NCBI GenBank assembly: GCA_022567305.1
Contig: JADFHF010000006.1
Span: 62,001-126,000, forward strand
DNA from: Bacteroidota bacterium
GTDB taxonomy: Bacteria; Bacteroidota; Rhodothermia; Rhodothermales; UBA10348
Length of the DNA: 64,000 nucleotides
Direction of reading: 5' to 3'
Below the pieces are notes generated by a model. That model was given only the letters and a program-made list of their open reading frames with translations, was not told the origin of the DNA and searched no databases. Position numbers and translations under genes: made by a program. This document shows, in pieces, positions 18,857 through 28,072 of this stretch. How positions within the stretch are numbered: the first letter of the stretch is position 1; every line of letters starts with the position of its first letter.

Positions 18857-19627
18857 CTAAAGAAGAGTGGCTGCTAGAATGAGGTCGGCCACAAGAATAA
18901 ATACACAGCTGGAGACCGCAGCCTGCGTGGTACTTTGCCCGACGCCTTCGGCTCCACCGAGTGTAAAATATCCTTTGTAGCACGAAATTGATGTGATCGT
19001 GAAACCGAATACGAAAGACTTGATCAGTCCGAATATCGGATCAAAGGGTTGGAAAAATTCTCGGGCGCCTTGCAAAAATTCACCAGCGGGTACAAATCCG
19101 AAAAAGTGCCCGACCAGGATGCCGCCCGATATTCCGACGAAACAGGCCACTACGTAGAGCACGGGAAACATCAATATGCCGGCAAGAACCCGCGGTAGAA
19201 TCAGATACCCTATTGAGTTAAGTCCCATCGCCTCGAGCGCGTCGATTTGCTCCGTTACCCGCATCGTTCCGAGCTCGGCGGCAATTCGGGCTCCCACTCT
19301 TCCGGCCAAAATAAAACCGGTAACGACCACACCCAGCTCTAGAATCATCGACGGAACGACAATCGACCCGATGATACTCTTGGGTAGAAACGGAGATACG
19401 AGTTGGTATGAAGTCTGAACAGTCGTAACAGCACCTGAAAATGCTGCGGCAAGGGCCACGATCGGGATCGACTCCACGCCGATCTGTACCATCTGGCTGA
19501 ACAGGTTTTTTCGGTATGTAGAAAAGTCGGGAAGCGCACTTCCCGCGTGGATCAGCAGCATACTGTACCGACCAAGCGCCTTTACGGGCCCTTGTATAAG
19601 TTTTCTATAGGCTAGTACGTGTAACAC
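18857..19627 (-). CDS. mlaE: MlaE-like ABC transporter permease
   Basis: Inner-membrane permease of the MCE phospholipid transporter. About five membrane segments, with the family's cytoplasmic signature ELGTMRVTEQIDALEAMGLN in the middle and a C-terminal GVGQSTTQAAVSS. Length 256 is normal. The start is GTG at 19627. First gene of an mlaE-mlaF-mlaD-HD set; the ~195 bases to the divergent radA must hold promoters for both. Confidence 0.92.
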   Translation of the reverse strand: MLHVLAYRKLIQGPVKALGRYSMLLIHAGSALPDFSTYRKNLFSQMVQIGVESIPIVALAAAFSGAVTTVQTSYQLVSPFLPKSIIGSIVVPSMILELGVVVTGFILAGRVGARIAAELGTMRVTEQIDALEAMGLNSIGYLILPRVLAGILMFPVLYVVACFVGISGGILVGHFFGFVPAGEFLQGAREFFQPFDPIFGLIKSFVFGFTITSISCYKGYFTLGGAEGVGQSTTQAAVSSCVFILVADLILAATLL

Positions 19628-19824
19628 TTGGTGCTTAACAGGCTAGGAATTGAAGCGCGAGGAAGGTATAAAAACTTTTGAACGTTTCGATGATCGCTTT
19701 GTATTCGGGCAGACCAAACCCTGACGAATTGCCTCACGGGAGACGCAAGACTTCCCGTGTATGACACAGGATAGTCAGTCAATCCCTCTATATTGACAGT
19801 GATCTCAAATACTCCTACCCGTTG

Positions 19825-21189
19825 ATGGCCAAAATTAAGACCGTTTTCATTTGCCAGGAGTGCGGAAACGATTCGCCTCGTTGGATGGGCCAGTGTGCCT
19901 CTTGCGGGGCGTGGAACTCCATCGTGGAAGAGACACCACTCTCGGTGGCGCACGCACGGGGGGCGCTCTCCAAAATTCAAATAATGAATGGGGGAAAACC
20001 GATTCGCCTTGATGAGATTGGCTCGGAGCTGGAAATCAGAATTCCAACGGGTGTTCCAGAAATTGACCGCGTTCTCGGGGGAGGTATCGTTCAGGGCTCC
20101 GTCGTACTGGTTGCCGGAGATCCTGGAATTGGAAAAAGCACCTTGATGACGGAATTGGCTCTCTACCTGAAGAATCGTTCAATCCTGTACATCGCCGGAG
20201 AAGAATCTCCATCGCAGATCAAAATGCGAGTCAAGAGAATCGGCGATACCGGAGATCACCTGGCGTTGCTGGCTGAAACGAACGTTGAATCCATCATCCA
20301 CACTGTTCTCGACGATCCTCCAGAGATTCTCATCGTCGACTCCATTCAAACCCTATTCAGCAGCGACGTTCAAGGCGCCCCGGGATCGGTAGCGCAAGTT
20401 CGAGAATCAGCGGCAGCTCTTATTCAGCTTTCCAAATCCAGCAATATTGCGGTGTTTTTAGTTGGCCATGTCACGAAGGACGGAGCGATCGCCGGCCCAC
20501 GAGTTCTCGAACACATGGTCGACACCGTCCTGTACCTGGAAGGTGATCGACATCATGCATTTCGAATTCTCCGCGCCGTAAAGAACCGGTTCGGGTCTAC
20601 GAATGAAATTGGCGTATTTGAGATGACCGAGACCGGACTTTCCGCTGTTGAAAATCCAGGTCGGGTTTTTCTCTCAGACCGAACGGATGAGTCACCGGGC
20701 GCCGTGGTTGTTTGCTCGGTAGAGGGTACTCGTCCGATACTGGCTGAAATCCAAGCCCTGGTCGCTCCCACTTCGTATGCCACACCTCAACGAACAGCTA
20801 CGGGTTACGACGCGCGACGACTGCAGATGCTACTTGCCGTCCTCGAAAAGCGCGAAGGAATGCGTCTCTCAGGGAACGATGTATTCGTGAATGTGGCTGG
20901 TGGATTGCGATTGTCCGAACCCGCTATCGACCTGGGAATTGTCGCAGCGATCACCTCTTCGTTTCGAGATCTTCCAGTTGAGCGAAGCACGGTTCTAATC
21001 GGGGAGGTTGGATTGAGTGGGGAAATACGGGCCGTTTCACACCTGGAGCAGCGATTGAAGGAATCGGCGAACCTCGGATTTACCTGCGCCCTCGTTCCAT
21101 CGTCGGGGTTGGGTGACAAACGCCCAGTGAACGGAATCGACGTCCAGGCTCTCGAGACCATACACGATCTCATAGAAACGATTTTCTAA
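19825..21189 (+). CDS. radA: DNA repair protein RadA
   Basis: RecA-like ATPase that helps branch migration in recombination. N-terminal C4 zinc finger (CQECG then CASCG), Walker A GDPGIGKST, Walker B ILIVDSIQTL, the RadA-specific KNRFG motif, and a C-terminal Lon-protease-like domain (GDVFVNVAGGLRL-type segment, LGIVAAITSS). ATG 19825 chosen over the adjacent TTG at 19822. Divergent from mlaE and convergent with rpiA. Confidence 0.95.
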   Translation: MAKIKTVFICQECGNDSPRWMGQCASCGAWNSIVEETPLSVAHARGALSKIQIMNGGKPIRLDEIGSELEIRIPTGVPEIDRVLGGGIVQGSVVLVAGDPGIGKSTLMTELALYLKNRSILYIAGEESPSQIKMRVKRIGDTGDHLALLAETNVESIIHTVLDDPPEILIVDSIQTLFSSDVQGAPGSVAQVRESAAALIQLSKSSNIAVFLVGHVTKDGAIAGPRVLEHMVDTVLYLEGDRHHAFRILRAVKNRFGSTNEIGVFEMTETGLSAVENPGRVFLSDRTDESPGAVVVCSVEGTRPILAEIQALVAPTSYATPQRTATGYDARRLQMLLAVLEKREGMRLSGNDVFVNVAGGLRLSEPAIDLGIVAAITSSFRDLPVERSTVLIGEVGLSGEIRAVSHLEQRLKESANLGFTCALVPSSGLGDKRPVNGIDVQALETIHDLIETIF

Positions 21190-21228
21190 TCGAGATCCGT
21201 TTCAGATACGATCGACATCCGGTGGGTG

Positions 21229-21936
21229 CTATCGTTGAAGGTGCTCGACAGAACCATCGCTTTTCCCGAGAAGAACATCCGTCGTCATGTCGAGGAAGAG
21301 CCCGTGATCCAGCACACCGGGAGTCCCCAACAGCGTATCATTCACTCGAGCCAGATCTGAAATGCCGTCGAAGGTGGCATCAATTACCCATAAACCTTGA
21401 TCCGACACGACCGGGCCTTCTTTTCGGGCAGCCATTCGGAGTTCTGGACGACCCCCCAGGGACTCTATCACGCGCATGACGGGCCCGACAGCCAAAGGAA
21501 CGATTTCTACAGGAAGGGGCATTCTTGTTCCGAGTTGGTCAACCATCTTGGTCTCGTCAACCAGGATGACGAGCCGACGTGCCTGAGACGCGACGATTTT
21601 TTCTCTCGTGTGAGCGGCTCCCCGGCCCTTGATCAGATTCAAGTTCGGATCCACTTCGTCGGCTCCATCAAAAGCCAAGTCGATTTCTTCAATATCGTCG
21701 AGATTCACGACTGGAATATGATGCCGTTGCGCCAGACGTTCAGCAGCAAACGATGTCGGAATTCCACTGACGGAAATGTGTTCTTCAGCGATACGCCGGC
21801 CGAGCGCTTGAATGGCCATGGCGGCTGTTGATCCCGTGCCGAGGCCGAGTACCATACCGTCTTCAATCCATTCAGCGACTCGTTCCCCGACCAGTCGTTT
21901 CGCATCATCCTGGGTCGTCGGCGAAGAAGATTGCAT
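21229..21936 (-). CDS. rpiA: Ribose-5-phosphate isomerase A
   Basis: Interconverts ribose-5-phosphate and ribulose-5-phosphate in the pentose phosphate pathway. Motifs: LGLGTGSTAAM, FDGADEVDPNLNLIKG, GRGAAHTREKIVA, and MPLPVEIVP. I placed the start at ATG 21936, giving 235 residues, the usual family size. The open frame continues 33 codons upstream to an ATG at 22035, but that extension is basic and unlike the family. Lies after the two permease genes on the minus strand, convergent with radA. Confidence 0.93.
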   Translation of the reverse strand: MQSSSPTTQDDAKRLVGERVAEWIEDGMVLGLGTGSTAAMAIQALGRRIAEEHISVSGIPTSFAAERLAQRHHIPVVNLDDIEEIDLAFDGADEVDPNLNLIKGRGAAHTREKIVASQARRLVILVDETKMVDQLGTRMPLPVEIVPLAVGPVMRVIESLGGRPELRMAARKEGPVVSDQGLWVIDATFDGISDLARVNDTLLGTPGVLDHGLFLDMTTDVLLGKSDGSVEHLQR

Positions 21937-22037
21937 GGTAACGTGTTCCGGAAGAGTGTAAAAAGGAATCTTTCGAGCGATTGCACGCCGGGCGCCGACA
22001 CGCGAACGAAAGGTACTCAGCAGCTCGATCTTCAACG

Positions 22038-23267
22038 CTATTCGTATCGAAGGGACTCGATCGGGTGCAGTCGTGCGGCCTTGAACGCCGGATACCCTCC
22101 GAACAGCAAAGCGATTCCGGTAACCATCCCGACCGCTCCTACGGCCCAGCCGACAGGAAATGCCGTTGAAATATCAAAGTAAAGAGCCACGCCATTACCA
22201 ACGACACCACCCAGTACGATTCCGAAAAACCCCCCGATCTGGCAAAGGAAGAACGCCTCCAGAAGAAACTGCCACAGAATGTCCTTACGCCGGGCTCCAA
22301 CGGATTTTCGAATTCCGATTTCTCTCGTCCGCTCCGTCACCGAAACGAGCATGATGTTCATAATCCCGATCCCGGCGCCAAGCAGAGCAATCAGCCCGAT
22401 CACGGCTCCGCCAACCGTTAATGTCCCTGTAAATGCTTCAAAAATCGCCTTCATCGTGTCGTTTGTGGAAATCTCAAAGTTGTTTTTATCCCCGGGAGCC
22501 ACTCTGCGGATCACCCTCATTCGACCTGTGGCCTCCTCTATCGCCGCTCTCAGTTGTCGTTGTTCGTGAACCCGAACACTGATTGCTATGTCCCTGTTCT
22601 GGCTACCATAGATCGAAAACGCTCGCGTGATTGGAGTGAACACCCGGTTGTCCTGTGAAAAGCCGAATACGCTACCTTTGGGTTTCAGAACCCCGATCAC
22701 CTGATATCGTCGCCCGTCCATCCGAACGGACTTTCCGTTGGGGTTTTCGTTTGGAAAGAGCTCGGTTACCACGTCTGAGCCAAGAACAGCGACGGGTCTC
22801 GCATACTGAACGTCTTCTTCAGTGAAAAACCGACCCGAGTCCAGCTCAAACGAATAATTCGCGAGCATCTCCTGATTGCTTCCAATCAGACGGATGTTGG
22901 GTTCGGCCGTTTCCCTATTCTCAAATTTGACCTTACCCATGTGAAATCCTTCCATGGGGCTGAGCGACACGGGCAGTTGCATCATTTCTCCGAGTCGCTC
23001 CAACTGTTCATACGTAACGCGGGGTCGATTACGCATCGCCCGGTCAGTATGTCCGAGACTTATCGTCGGCATCCGTGTTACGGTGAATGTCGATGATCCC
23101 AGAAATTGAAGGGATTCTTTGAAATAGACATCGATGACGGCCACGGCTGTGACGGATACGATGATCGCGAATACACCGATAACCATTCCCAGCAGCGTCA
23201 GAGAAGAACGAAGTCGGTGACTGCGTATCGACTCTAGAGCCATTCGTAATGCATCCAATACGGCCAT
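22038..23267 (-). CDS. MacB/FtsX-type ABC transporter permease (second of pair)
   Basis: Inner-membrane component of a MacB-type mechanotransmission transporter. One N-terminal helix (SLTLLGMVIGVFAIIVSV), a periplasmic core of ~220 residues, then three C-terminal helices with the FtsX signature (GIGIMNIMLVSVTERTREIG). 409 residues; the C-terminus ends in the typical PIESLRYE. Homologous throughout to the next gene upstream, so the two may form a heterodimer. No ATP-binding partner gene is adjacent. Confidence 0.88.
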   Translation of the reverse strand: MAVLDALRMALESIRSHRLRSSLTLLGMVIGVFAIIVSVTAVAVIDVYFKESLQFLGSSTFTVTRMPTISLGHTDRAMRNRPRVTYEQLERLGEMMQLPVSLSPMEGFHMGKVKFENRETAEPNIRLIGSNQEMLANYSFELDSGRFFTEEDVQYARPVAVLGSDVVTELFPNENPNGKSVRMDGRRYQVIGVLKPKGSVFGFSQDNRVFTPITRAFSIYGSQNRDIAISVRVHEQRQLRAAIEEATGRMRVIRRVAPGDKNNFEISTNDTMKAIFEAFTGTLTVGGAVIGLIALLGAGIGIMNIMLVSVTERTREIGIRKSVGARRKDILWQFLLEAFFLCQIGGFFGIVLGGVVGNGVALYFDISTAFPVGWAVGAVGMVTGIALLFGGYPAFKAARLHPIESLRYE

Positions 23268-23297
23268 TTAGAATTCCATTTGCGATAGGTTTGCGAT

Positions 23298-24536
23298 CTA
23301 CTCGTATCTGAGAGCATCGATGGGCTGAGATTTAGCCGCTGTCCACGCCGGTGCGAGACCGAATACGATTCCGATGAGCATACAGGCCGCAAAAGCGGCG
23401 GCGACGACCTCCCAACCGAGATACGCAGGAAGTATCGCCTTGATCAGCATGGCAAGTGGGATCGAAAGGCCGATTCCAATCAAACCACCCATAAGACATA
23501 TCAGGACCGCTTCGATTAGAAACTGAATCAGAATCGCCCGACGTTTTGCTCCGACGGCCTTTCTAATCCCGATTTCCCGCGTTCGCTCTCGAACCGTAAC
23601 AAACATGATATTCATCACACCTATGCCACCCACGAGAAGTGCCAGCGCAGTTAGTCCGATCCCAATCGCGTAGATCGCGTTCTTGATCGGGGCAATTTGC
23701 TCCCGAAGCGTCTTCTGTTCGTTAATCTCAAAATTGTCTTCTTCCTTGGCATCCAATCGTCTTGCAACTCTGATAATTCCTCGAATTTCATCCTTTGCAT
23801 CCTCCAATTCAGCGTCTTCATACAATTTGGCCTGAATGGAAACGTCCCTCCATCTAACCCCGAAGTGTTTCTTGAACGAATTGTAGGGGATGCGAATCAT
23901 GATGTCCTCGGAACTGGCATTGTCAGTACCCTGACCCTTTCGCTCAAAAATTCCGATGACACGAAATTTTCTACCGCGAACGCGTATCTCCTTCCCGATC
24001 GGATCCGAAAACGGAAACAACTCATCAGCAACTTTTGCTCCGATAACCGCCACATCTCGAGCGCTCTGCTCATCCATGTCGGAGTAGAAAAATCCATCGC
24101 TCAGATCAACGTGATGAACCGATGGGTAGGATGCGAGAGCTCCCCGGATTCGAACCCCTGAAATGCTCCGGTTCTTATACGAAGCACCTCCACCGGTGCG
24201 AACCTCAGCCGTTGCAGCATCCACAAAGCGCGAACGATCACGCAGCGTTTCGGCAATATCCGCGGTGAGGTTGGGTCGGTTGATATAGTTCCACCATTTG
24301 AAACCACTTCCCTGAACCCATGGCCATTTTTCGATATAGAGAACGTCTGTACCCAGGCTAGCCATATCATTTTCGAAACTGCGTTCAATTCCGTTGACGA
24401 CCGTCGCCATACTGGTCACCGAGACGATTCCAATGATGATACCGAGCGTTGTGAGCAGCGATCTCATCTTGTTGGATCTCACCGCCCGGAAGGCGATTAG
24501 TAGACTTTCCCAGACTTCAAGAAAGAATAGCTTCAC
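23298..24536 (-). CDS. MacB/FtsX-type ABC transporter permease (first of pair)
   Basis: Same architecture as the following gene: N-terminal helix (LLTTLGIIIGIVSVTSMA), periplasmic MacB core, three C-terminal helices with GGIGVMNIMFVTVRERTREIG-type signature (split here for length: GGIGVMNIMF then VRERTREIG), and terminal PIDALRYE. 412 residues. Thirty bases separate the two permeases. MacB-type permeases without a fused ATPase need a separate LolD/MacB-like ATPase; none occurs nearby, so it must be encoded elsewhere. Substrate unknown. Confidence 0.88.
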   Translation of the reverse strand: MKLFFLEVWESLLIAFRAVRSNKMRSLLTTLGIIIGIVSVTSMATVVNGIERSFENDMASLGTDVLYIEKWPWVQGSGFKWWNYINRPNLTADIAETLRDRSRFVDAATAEVRTGGGASYKNRSISGVRIRGALASYPSVHHVDLSDGFFYSDMDEQSARDVAVIGAKVADELFPFSDPIGKEIRVRGRKFRVIGIFERKGQGTDNASSEDIMIRIPYNSFKKHFGVRWRDVSIQAKLYEDAELEDAKDEIRGIIRVARRLDAKEEDNFEINEQKTLREQIAPIKNAIYAIGIGLTALALLVGGIGVMNIMFVTVRERTREIGIRKAVGAKRRAILIQFLIEAVLICLMGGLIGIGLSIPLAMLIKAILPAYLGWEVVAAAFAACMLIGIVFGLAPAWTAAKSQPIDALRYE

Positions 24537-24655
24537 GTAAAATTTTCTTACGGTTCAATAGATGAATACGGCGTGGGCTATAGTACCCGCGAATACGTCC
24601 CCAGACTTGGAGGGTTGCGGAATGCGCGGGCTCTTCAAACCCAGATGGAGAATAA

Positions 24656-25141
24656 TTACGCGATTTGCAGCTTTTTCTCAAAGCGCAGTCTATACTCGCG
24701 ATAAGCCGTATTGTAATCGGACTTGATGAGCCTGAATCCCTCGGTGACAGCGAGCACGGTCATCCCCGGGTGCAGATTGGGGAACGTGTCAAAAGCAAAA
24801 CGGGAATATCCCAGTTCGCGCGCTCGATCCATCATCGCATACATCAAAAATCGTGCAATACCTCGCCGACGGAAATCCGGAAGAACTCCTCCTTTGGCCG
24901 AGTAGAACACAAATCTATTCTCCCGATACCCCACCTTAAAACCGGCAGGCATGCCTTCAAAACGGGCAATAAGGAGTACGAGATCTTTCCGATCAAACGA
25001 GTTGATGATTCGATCTTCGTTGAACAACAATCGATTCATGTCCCGGATGAGATCGAGTTCGTCCAGAGAAATCGAGGAGATCGTGAGGTCTGGAATACCC
25101 GTTTCGGACAGGGACGCCGAAATTTGCTGTAGTATGTCCAT
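24656..25141 (-). CDS. GNAT-family N-acetyltransferase
   Basis: Predicted acyl-CoA-dependent acetyltransferase, 161 residues. The GNAT acetyl-CoA pyrophosphate loop is visible as PDFRRRGIARFLM, preceded by the beta-4 strand GGVL. The C-terminal half has the aromatic strand SRFAFDTFPN and a final KSDYNTAYREYRLRF. Substrate not predictable. Begins seven bases after the helicase stop on the same strand, so probably cotranscribed with it. Confidence 0.78.
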   Translation of the reverse strand: MDILQQISASLSETGIPDLTISSISLDELDLIRDMNRLLFNEDRIINSFDRKDLVLLIARFEGMPAGFKVGYRENRFVFYSAKGGVLPDFRRRGIARFLMYAMMDRARELGYSRFAFDTFPNLHPGMTVLAVTEGFRLIKSDYNTAYREYRLRFEKKLQIA

Positions 25142-25148
25142 CGAAAAG

Positions 25149-27209
25149 TCAATTGGTCGGGGTGGGTGGAAGGATTAAACCCTGAATTTCCTCTTCAGTT
25201 TCAGCCGGCGCCCCCTCGACGACGGACACGGCTTCTTCAACAATGGATCCCTCATCAAGCAAATTTGCCGGAATATTTTCCAAAAAGCGACTCGGAGAGG
25301 CGAAATATTGACCTTCGTACCTGCGATACTGTAGCGTCGGATACGAAATGAAGAGTCGAGTCGCGGCCCGCGTCACCGCGACGTAGAGAAGACGCAACTC
25401 CTCATCAAGCGCATCGGAATCGTCCACGGAGTAGGATGATGGAAGAATCCCATCCAGCGCGTGAATAAGAAAAACGGTATCGAATTCAAGTCCTTTTGCG
25501 GAATGGATGGTTGACAGAACGAGGGGTGGTTCATCGTCTTGAACTGGATCGGTATCTATGGCAGTCAGTTCAATGGGATCAAGCGCGAGAGAGGAAAGCA
25601 GTGTCGCCCGGTCTGGAAAGCTCTCTGCAATTCCAATAAAATGCTCTAAATCCTGGAGTCGCTTTGGATGGTCGTCGTAGTGTACCCGTTTTAGAATGGG
25701 CTCATAGTATGCGACGATTCTTTCCAATTGCTCCGTAATGGACCCCTTTTGGTTCAACACGCGGCGTAGAACATCAAAAAGTCCTCGAACAGAATCAATG
25801 TATCTGGGTGAAAACCGAGCTTCATCCAGTTCGAAGGCCTCGCCCGGCCCGGATTCCATCCATTCGATAATTCGCTGGGCGGTTTTCGGACCCACTCCCT
25901 CGAGCAACTGCAGAATTCGGTTCCAGGACACCGCGTCGAGCGGATTCTCCAGCACCTTCAGGTGTGCCAGCACGTCCTTGATGTGGGCGGCTTCACTGAG
26001 CTTCATCCCGCCGTACTTGACGAATGGAATTCCACACCGATTTAGTTCAACTTCCAGATCGTACGAGTTGAATCCGTTTCGGAAGAGGACCGCCATCTGG
26101 TTGAGTGGTAGACCGTTCTCTCGGATTTCCAGAATCTGTTGGGCCACGAAGCGGCTCTCGAATCGATTATCCGCTGCCTGAACCAGAACAGGGAGTTCAC
26201 CTCCGACCTTCTCAGTAAAGAGTTTTTTCTCAAACTTGTACCGCGCATTTGAGATCACGTGGTTTGCCAGGTCCAGAATTCGCTGCGTGGACCGGTAGTT
26301 GTGTTCGAGCTTCAGTGTGAGCGTTTTCGAAAACTGCTGAGGAAAGGATAAAATGTTTCTAAAATCAGCACCCCTAAACTGGTAAATGCTCTGTGCATCG
26401 TCTCCCACCACCATGATGTTGGTATGCTCGGATGAAAATGCCCGGACCAGGGCCGCTTGCGAAAGATTGGTGTCCTGGTACTCATCCACCAGAACATGGC
26501 GACAGCCACCGGCTACTCTTTTTCGAACGTCTTCATGTTCTTCAAGCAAGAACAGGCAGTGGAGCAAAAGATCGTCGTAATCCATGAGACCGTGGCTTCT
26601 TTTGTACCGAGAATAGCCATCGTTGATGTCGCCGATCACCTCGATATACTCGACGAACTGAGGAAACTTCGCCTCCACATACTCTTGAAGGGTCGTATCT
26701 CGGTTCCGGACCCCGGAAATGATAGACTGGATCGTGCGTTTACGTGGAAAACGACGACGATTCTTTCGGATGTTCAGTCCAGTCCGGACCACGTCGACCA
26801 CGTCGGCGGCGTCCGAAGAATCCATAATGGTGAAGTTGTTCGGGAAGCCGATCCGGGGGGCGTACTGTCGAAGGATGCCCAGACAGAACGAATGAAACGT
26901 GCCGCCGCGTACATGTTGGCACCGGCCATCGAGCAACATCGACGCACGCGATATCATCTCGTGGGAGGCGCGCCGTGTAAATGTGAGGAGAACGATTTGC
27001 TCCGGTGGCGTCCCGGTTTCGACCAAATATGCGACGCGGTAAACGAGCGTGCGAGTCTTTCCAGTTCCCGCTCCAGCAACCACCAGGACCGGCCCACCAC
27101 CTGCCGTAACAGCTGCGTATTGCTGCGAGTTCAGTGCCTCCTCGTAGTTGATCGTCAACGTCGGAGCGTCTCGTTCTGGATCCAATTTGATAACGAAACG
27201 GCGAGCCAT
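25149..27209 (-). CDS. UvrD/PcrA/Rep-like superfamily 1 DNA helicase
   Basis: 3'-5' ATP-dependent DNA helicase for repair or replication restart. All SF1A motifs can be read: Q motif LNSQQYAAV, motif I GAGTGKTRTL, Ia LLTFTRRA, II LVDEYQDTN, III VVGDDAQSIYQFRGAD, IV HNYRST, V LSTIHSAKGLEFD, VI LYVAVTRA. Length 686, nearer Rep/UvrD than RecB. The region after motif VI is short, with no long PcrA-type C-terminal tail. Which paralogue it is (UvrD, PcrA or an accessory form) cannot be fixed without alignment. Confidence 0.93.
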   Translation of the reverse strand: MARRFVIKLDPERDAPTLTINYEEALNSQQYAAVTAGGGPVLVVAGAGTGKTRTLVYRVAYLVETGTPPEQIVLLTFTRRASHEMISRASMLLDGRCQHVRGGTFHSFCLGILRQYAPRIGFPNNFTIMDSSDAADVVDVVRTGLNIRKNRRRFPRKRTIQSIISGVRNRDTTLQEYVEAKFPQFVEYIEVIGDINDGYSRYKRSHGLMDYDDLLLHCLFLLEEHEDVRKRVAGGCRHVLVDEYQDTNLSQAALVRAFSSEHTNIMVVGDDAQSIYQFRGADFRNILSFPQQFSKTLTLKLEHNYRSTQRILDLANHVISNARYKFEKKLFTEKVGGELPVLVQAADNRFESRFVAQQILEIRENGLPLNQMAVLFRNGFNSYDLEVELNRCGIPFVKYGGMKLSEAAHIKDVLAHLKVLENPLDAVSWNRILQLLEGVGPKTAQRIIEWMESGPGEAFELDEARFSPRYIDSVRGLFDVLRRVLNQKGSITEQLERIVAYYEPILKRVHYDDHPKRLQDLEHFIGIAESFPDRATLLSSLALDPIELTAIDTDPVQDDEPPLVLSTIHSAKGLEFDTVFLIHALDGILPSSYSVDDSDALDEELRLLYVAVTRAATRLFISYPTLQYRRYEGQYFASPSRFLENIPANLLDEGSIVEEAVSVVEGAPAETEEEIQGLILPPTPTN

Positions 27210-27275
27210 ATCGAAAGAACCCGTGGTTTGAATTTTGCGGCGAGAAGACCTAACGATTAAAGTGTCAAAAATGGT

Positions 27276-27774
27276 TCACCAAGAAACGTGACATCGTAAC
27301 AAGAGCACGTTTTGAGTTGCGCGGACGACTCCTGCTGCCTCTAGGCGAACGAGATACACCCCACTAGCCAGACGGCCTCCGCCAAGTTCAGCCTCGTGGC
27401 GGCCAGCGGGCACCTGCCTGTCCAGTTACGTTGCAATCTTGCGGCCGAAGATATCGACGACCGTCAAGTGGACGAGCGCCGCTTCCAGCACCGCGAACGG
27501 CACGACTGCACGAGGGTTAAACGGATTCGGATAAGGCGTCGATAACAGATAGCTTCAGGGAAAGTCCACGGCCATTTCTACCACGGTCGGGAAGATGTTA
27601 TCGTACATGTACGCCGAGCCCCTAAAGTTGAGGTCCCGCCAGGCTCCAACGAGGGTGCCCCCCCCCCGAAAGTGACACCGACCCGCCGAAGTGGTCGCTC
27701 CTGGCACTGTCGGAGGCGGTGAGCTTGTGCTCTCTTACTTGGGCCCAGACGGACCCGACGAGTGCCAGCACCAT
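27276..27774 (-). pseudogene. Broken secreted FG-GAP protein with T9SS-type C-terminal domain
   Basis: On the minus strand from ATG 27774 a signal peptide is readable (MVLALVGSVWAQ). One FG-GAP beta-propeller repeat follows (HKLTASDSARSDHFGGSVSLSG). A run of ten G (plus-strand C at 27658-27667) then breaks the frame. In the next frame the repeat continues (TLVGAWRDLNFRGSAYMYD). A stop (27555-27557) precedes STPYPNPFNPRAVVPF, the start of a secretion-system C-terminal sorting domain, which contains a second stop (27426-27428) between VVDIFGRKIAT and LDRQVPAGRHEAEL and then runs SGVYLVRLEAAG to the end. With only one FG-GAP repeat, much of the propeller has also been deleted. Three lesions make it a pseudogene. 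Confidence 0.85.
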
Positions 27775-28072
27775 TACAACCGGCAGGACGAGACAAAGCG
27801 CGGGTATCTCACGGTAGAAGCGAGCACAGTCAGTAGGTCTTGCGTACTAACCAGTAGTTCCGACCGAGAGAGTAAATGCGAGGCTTGCCACGAAGAACGA
27901 CATGTCAGGGTCATCAGAGCCGATAATAGTAAACTATCTGACAAACAGGTTGGACAGGCGAACATAAGAATCTCAGGCTAAGAGCATGTTTTGACTTCCC
28001 TTTCTCGTCCATACGTATATATTGTAGGTACGTCTTGTCAGAAGATTATGCTGCAGGACTAAGGGGCACGCC
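27775..28072. other. Intergenic stretch before the NfeD gene
   Basis: No credible gene. The frame of the decayed secreted protein continues a little upstream of 27774 (FYREIPALCLVLPVV), so its true start may have been earlier. The right end is A+T-richer and carries the probable promoter of the NfeD-slipin pair. Confidence 0.5.
27991..28021 (+). promoter_or_regulatory. Possible promoter of the nfeD-slipin operon
   Basis: TTGACT at 27991-27996 and TATATA at 28016-28021 are spaced 19 bases, about 50 bases before the NfeD ATG. They resemble a standard sigma-70 promoter. Bacteroidota-type sigma factors prefer a different -7 element (TAnnTTTG), which I do not see here, so this call is weak. Confidence 0.3.

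Noticed and set aside
24141-24175. A stretch resembling the T-loop of a tRNA (ggattcgaaccc).
   Set aside because: It lies inside a well-conserved permease gene and has no matching acceptor, D or anticodon arms.
26457-27260. A 267-codon plus-strand frame opposite the helicase.
   Set aside because: All helicase motifs are on the minus strand; the plus frame shows no protein-like pattern.
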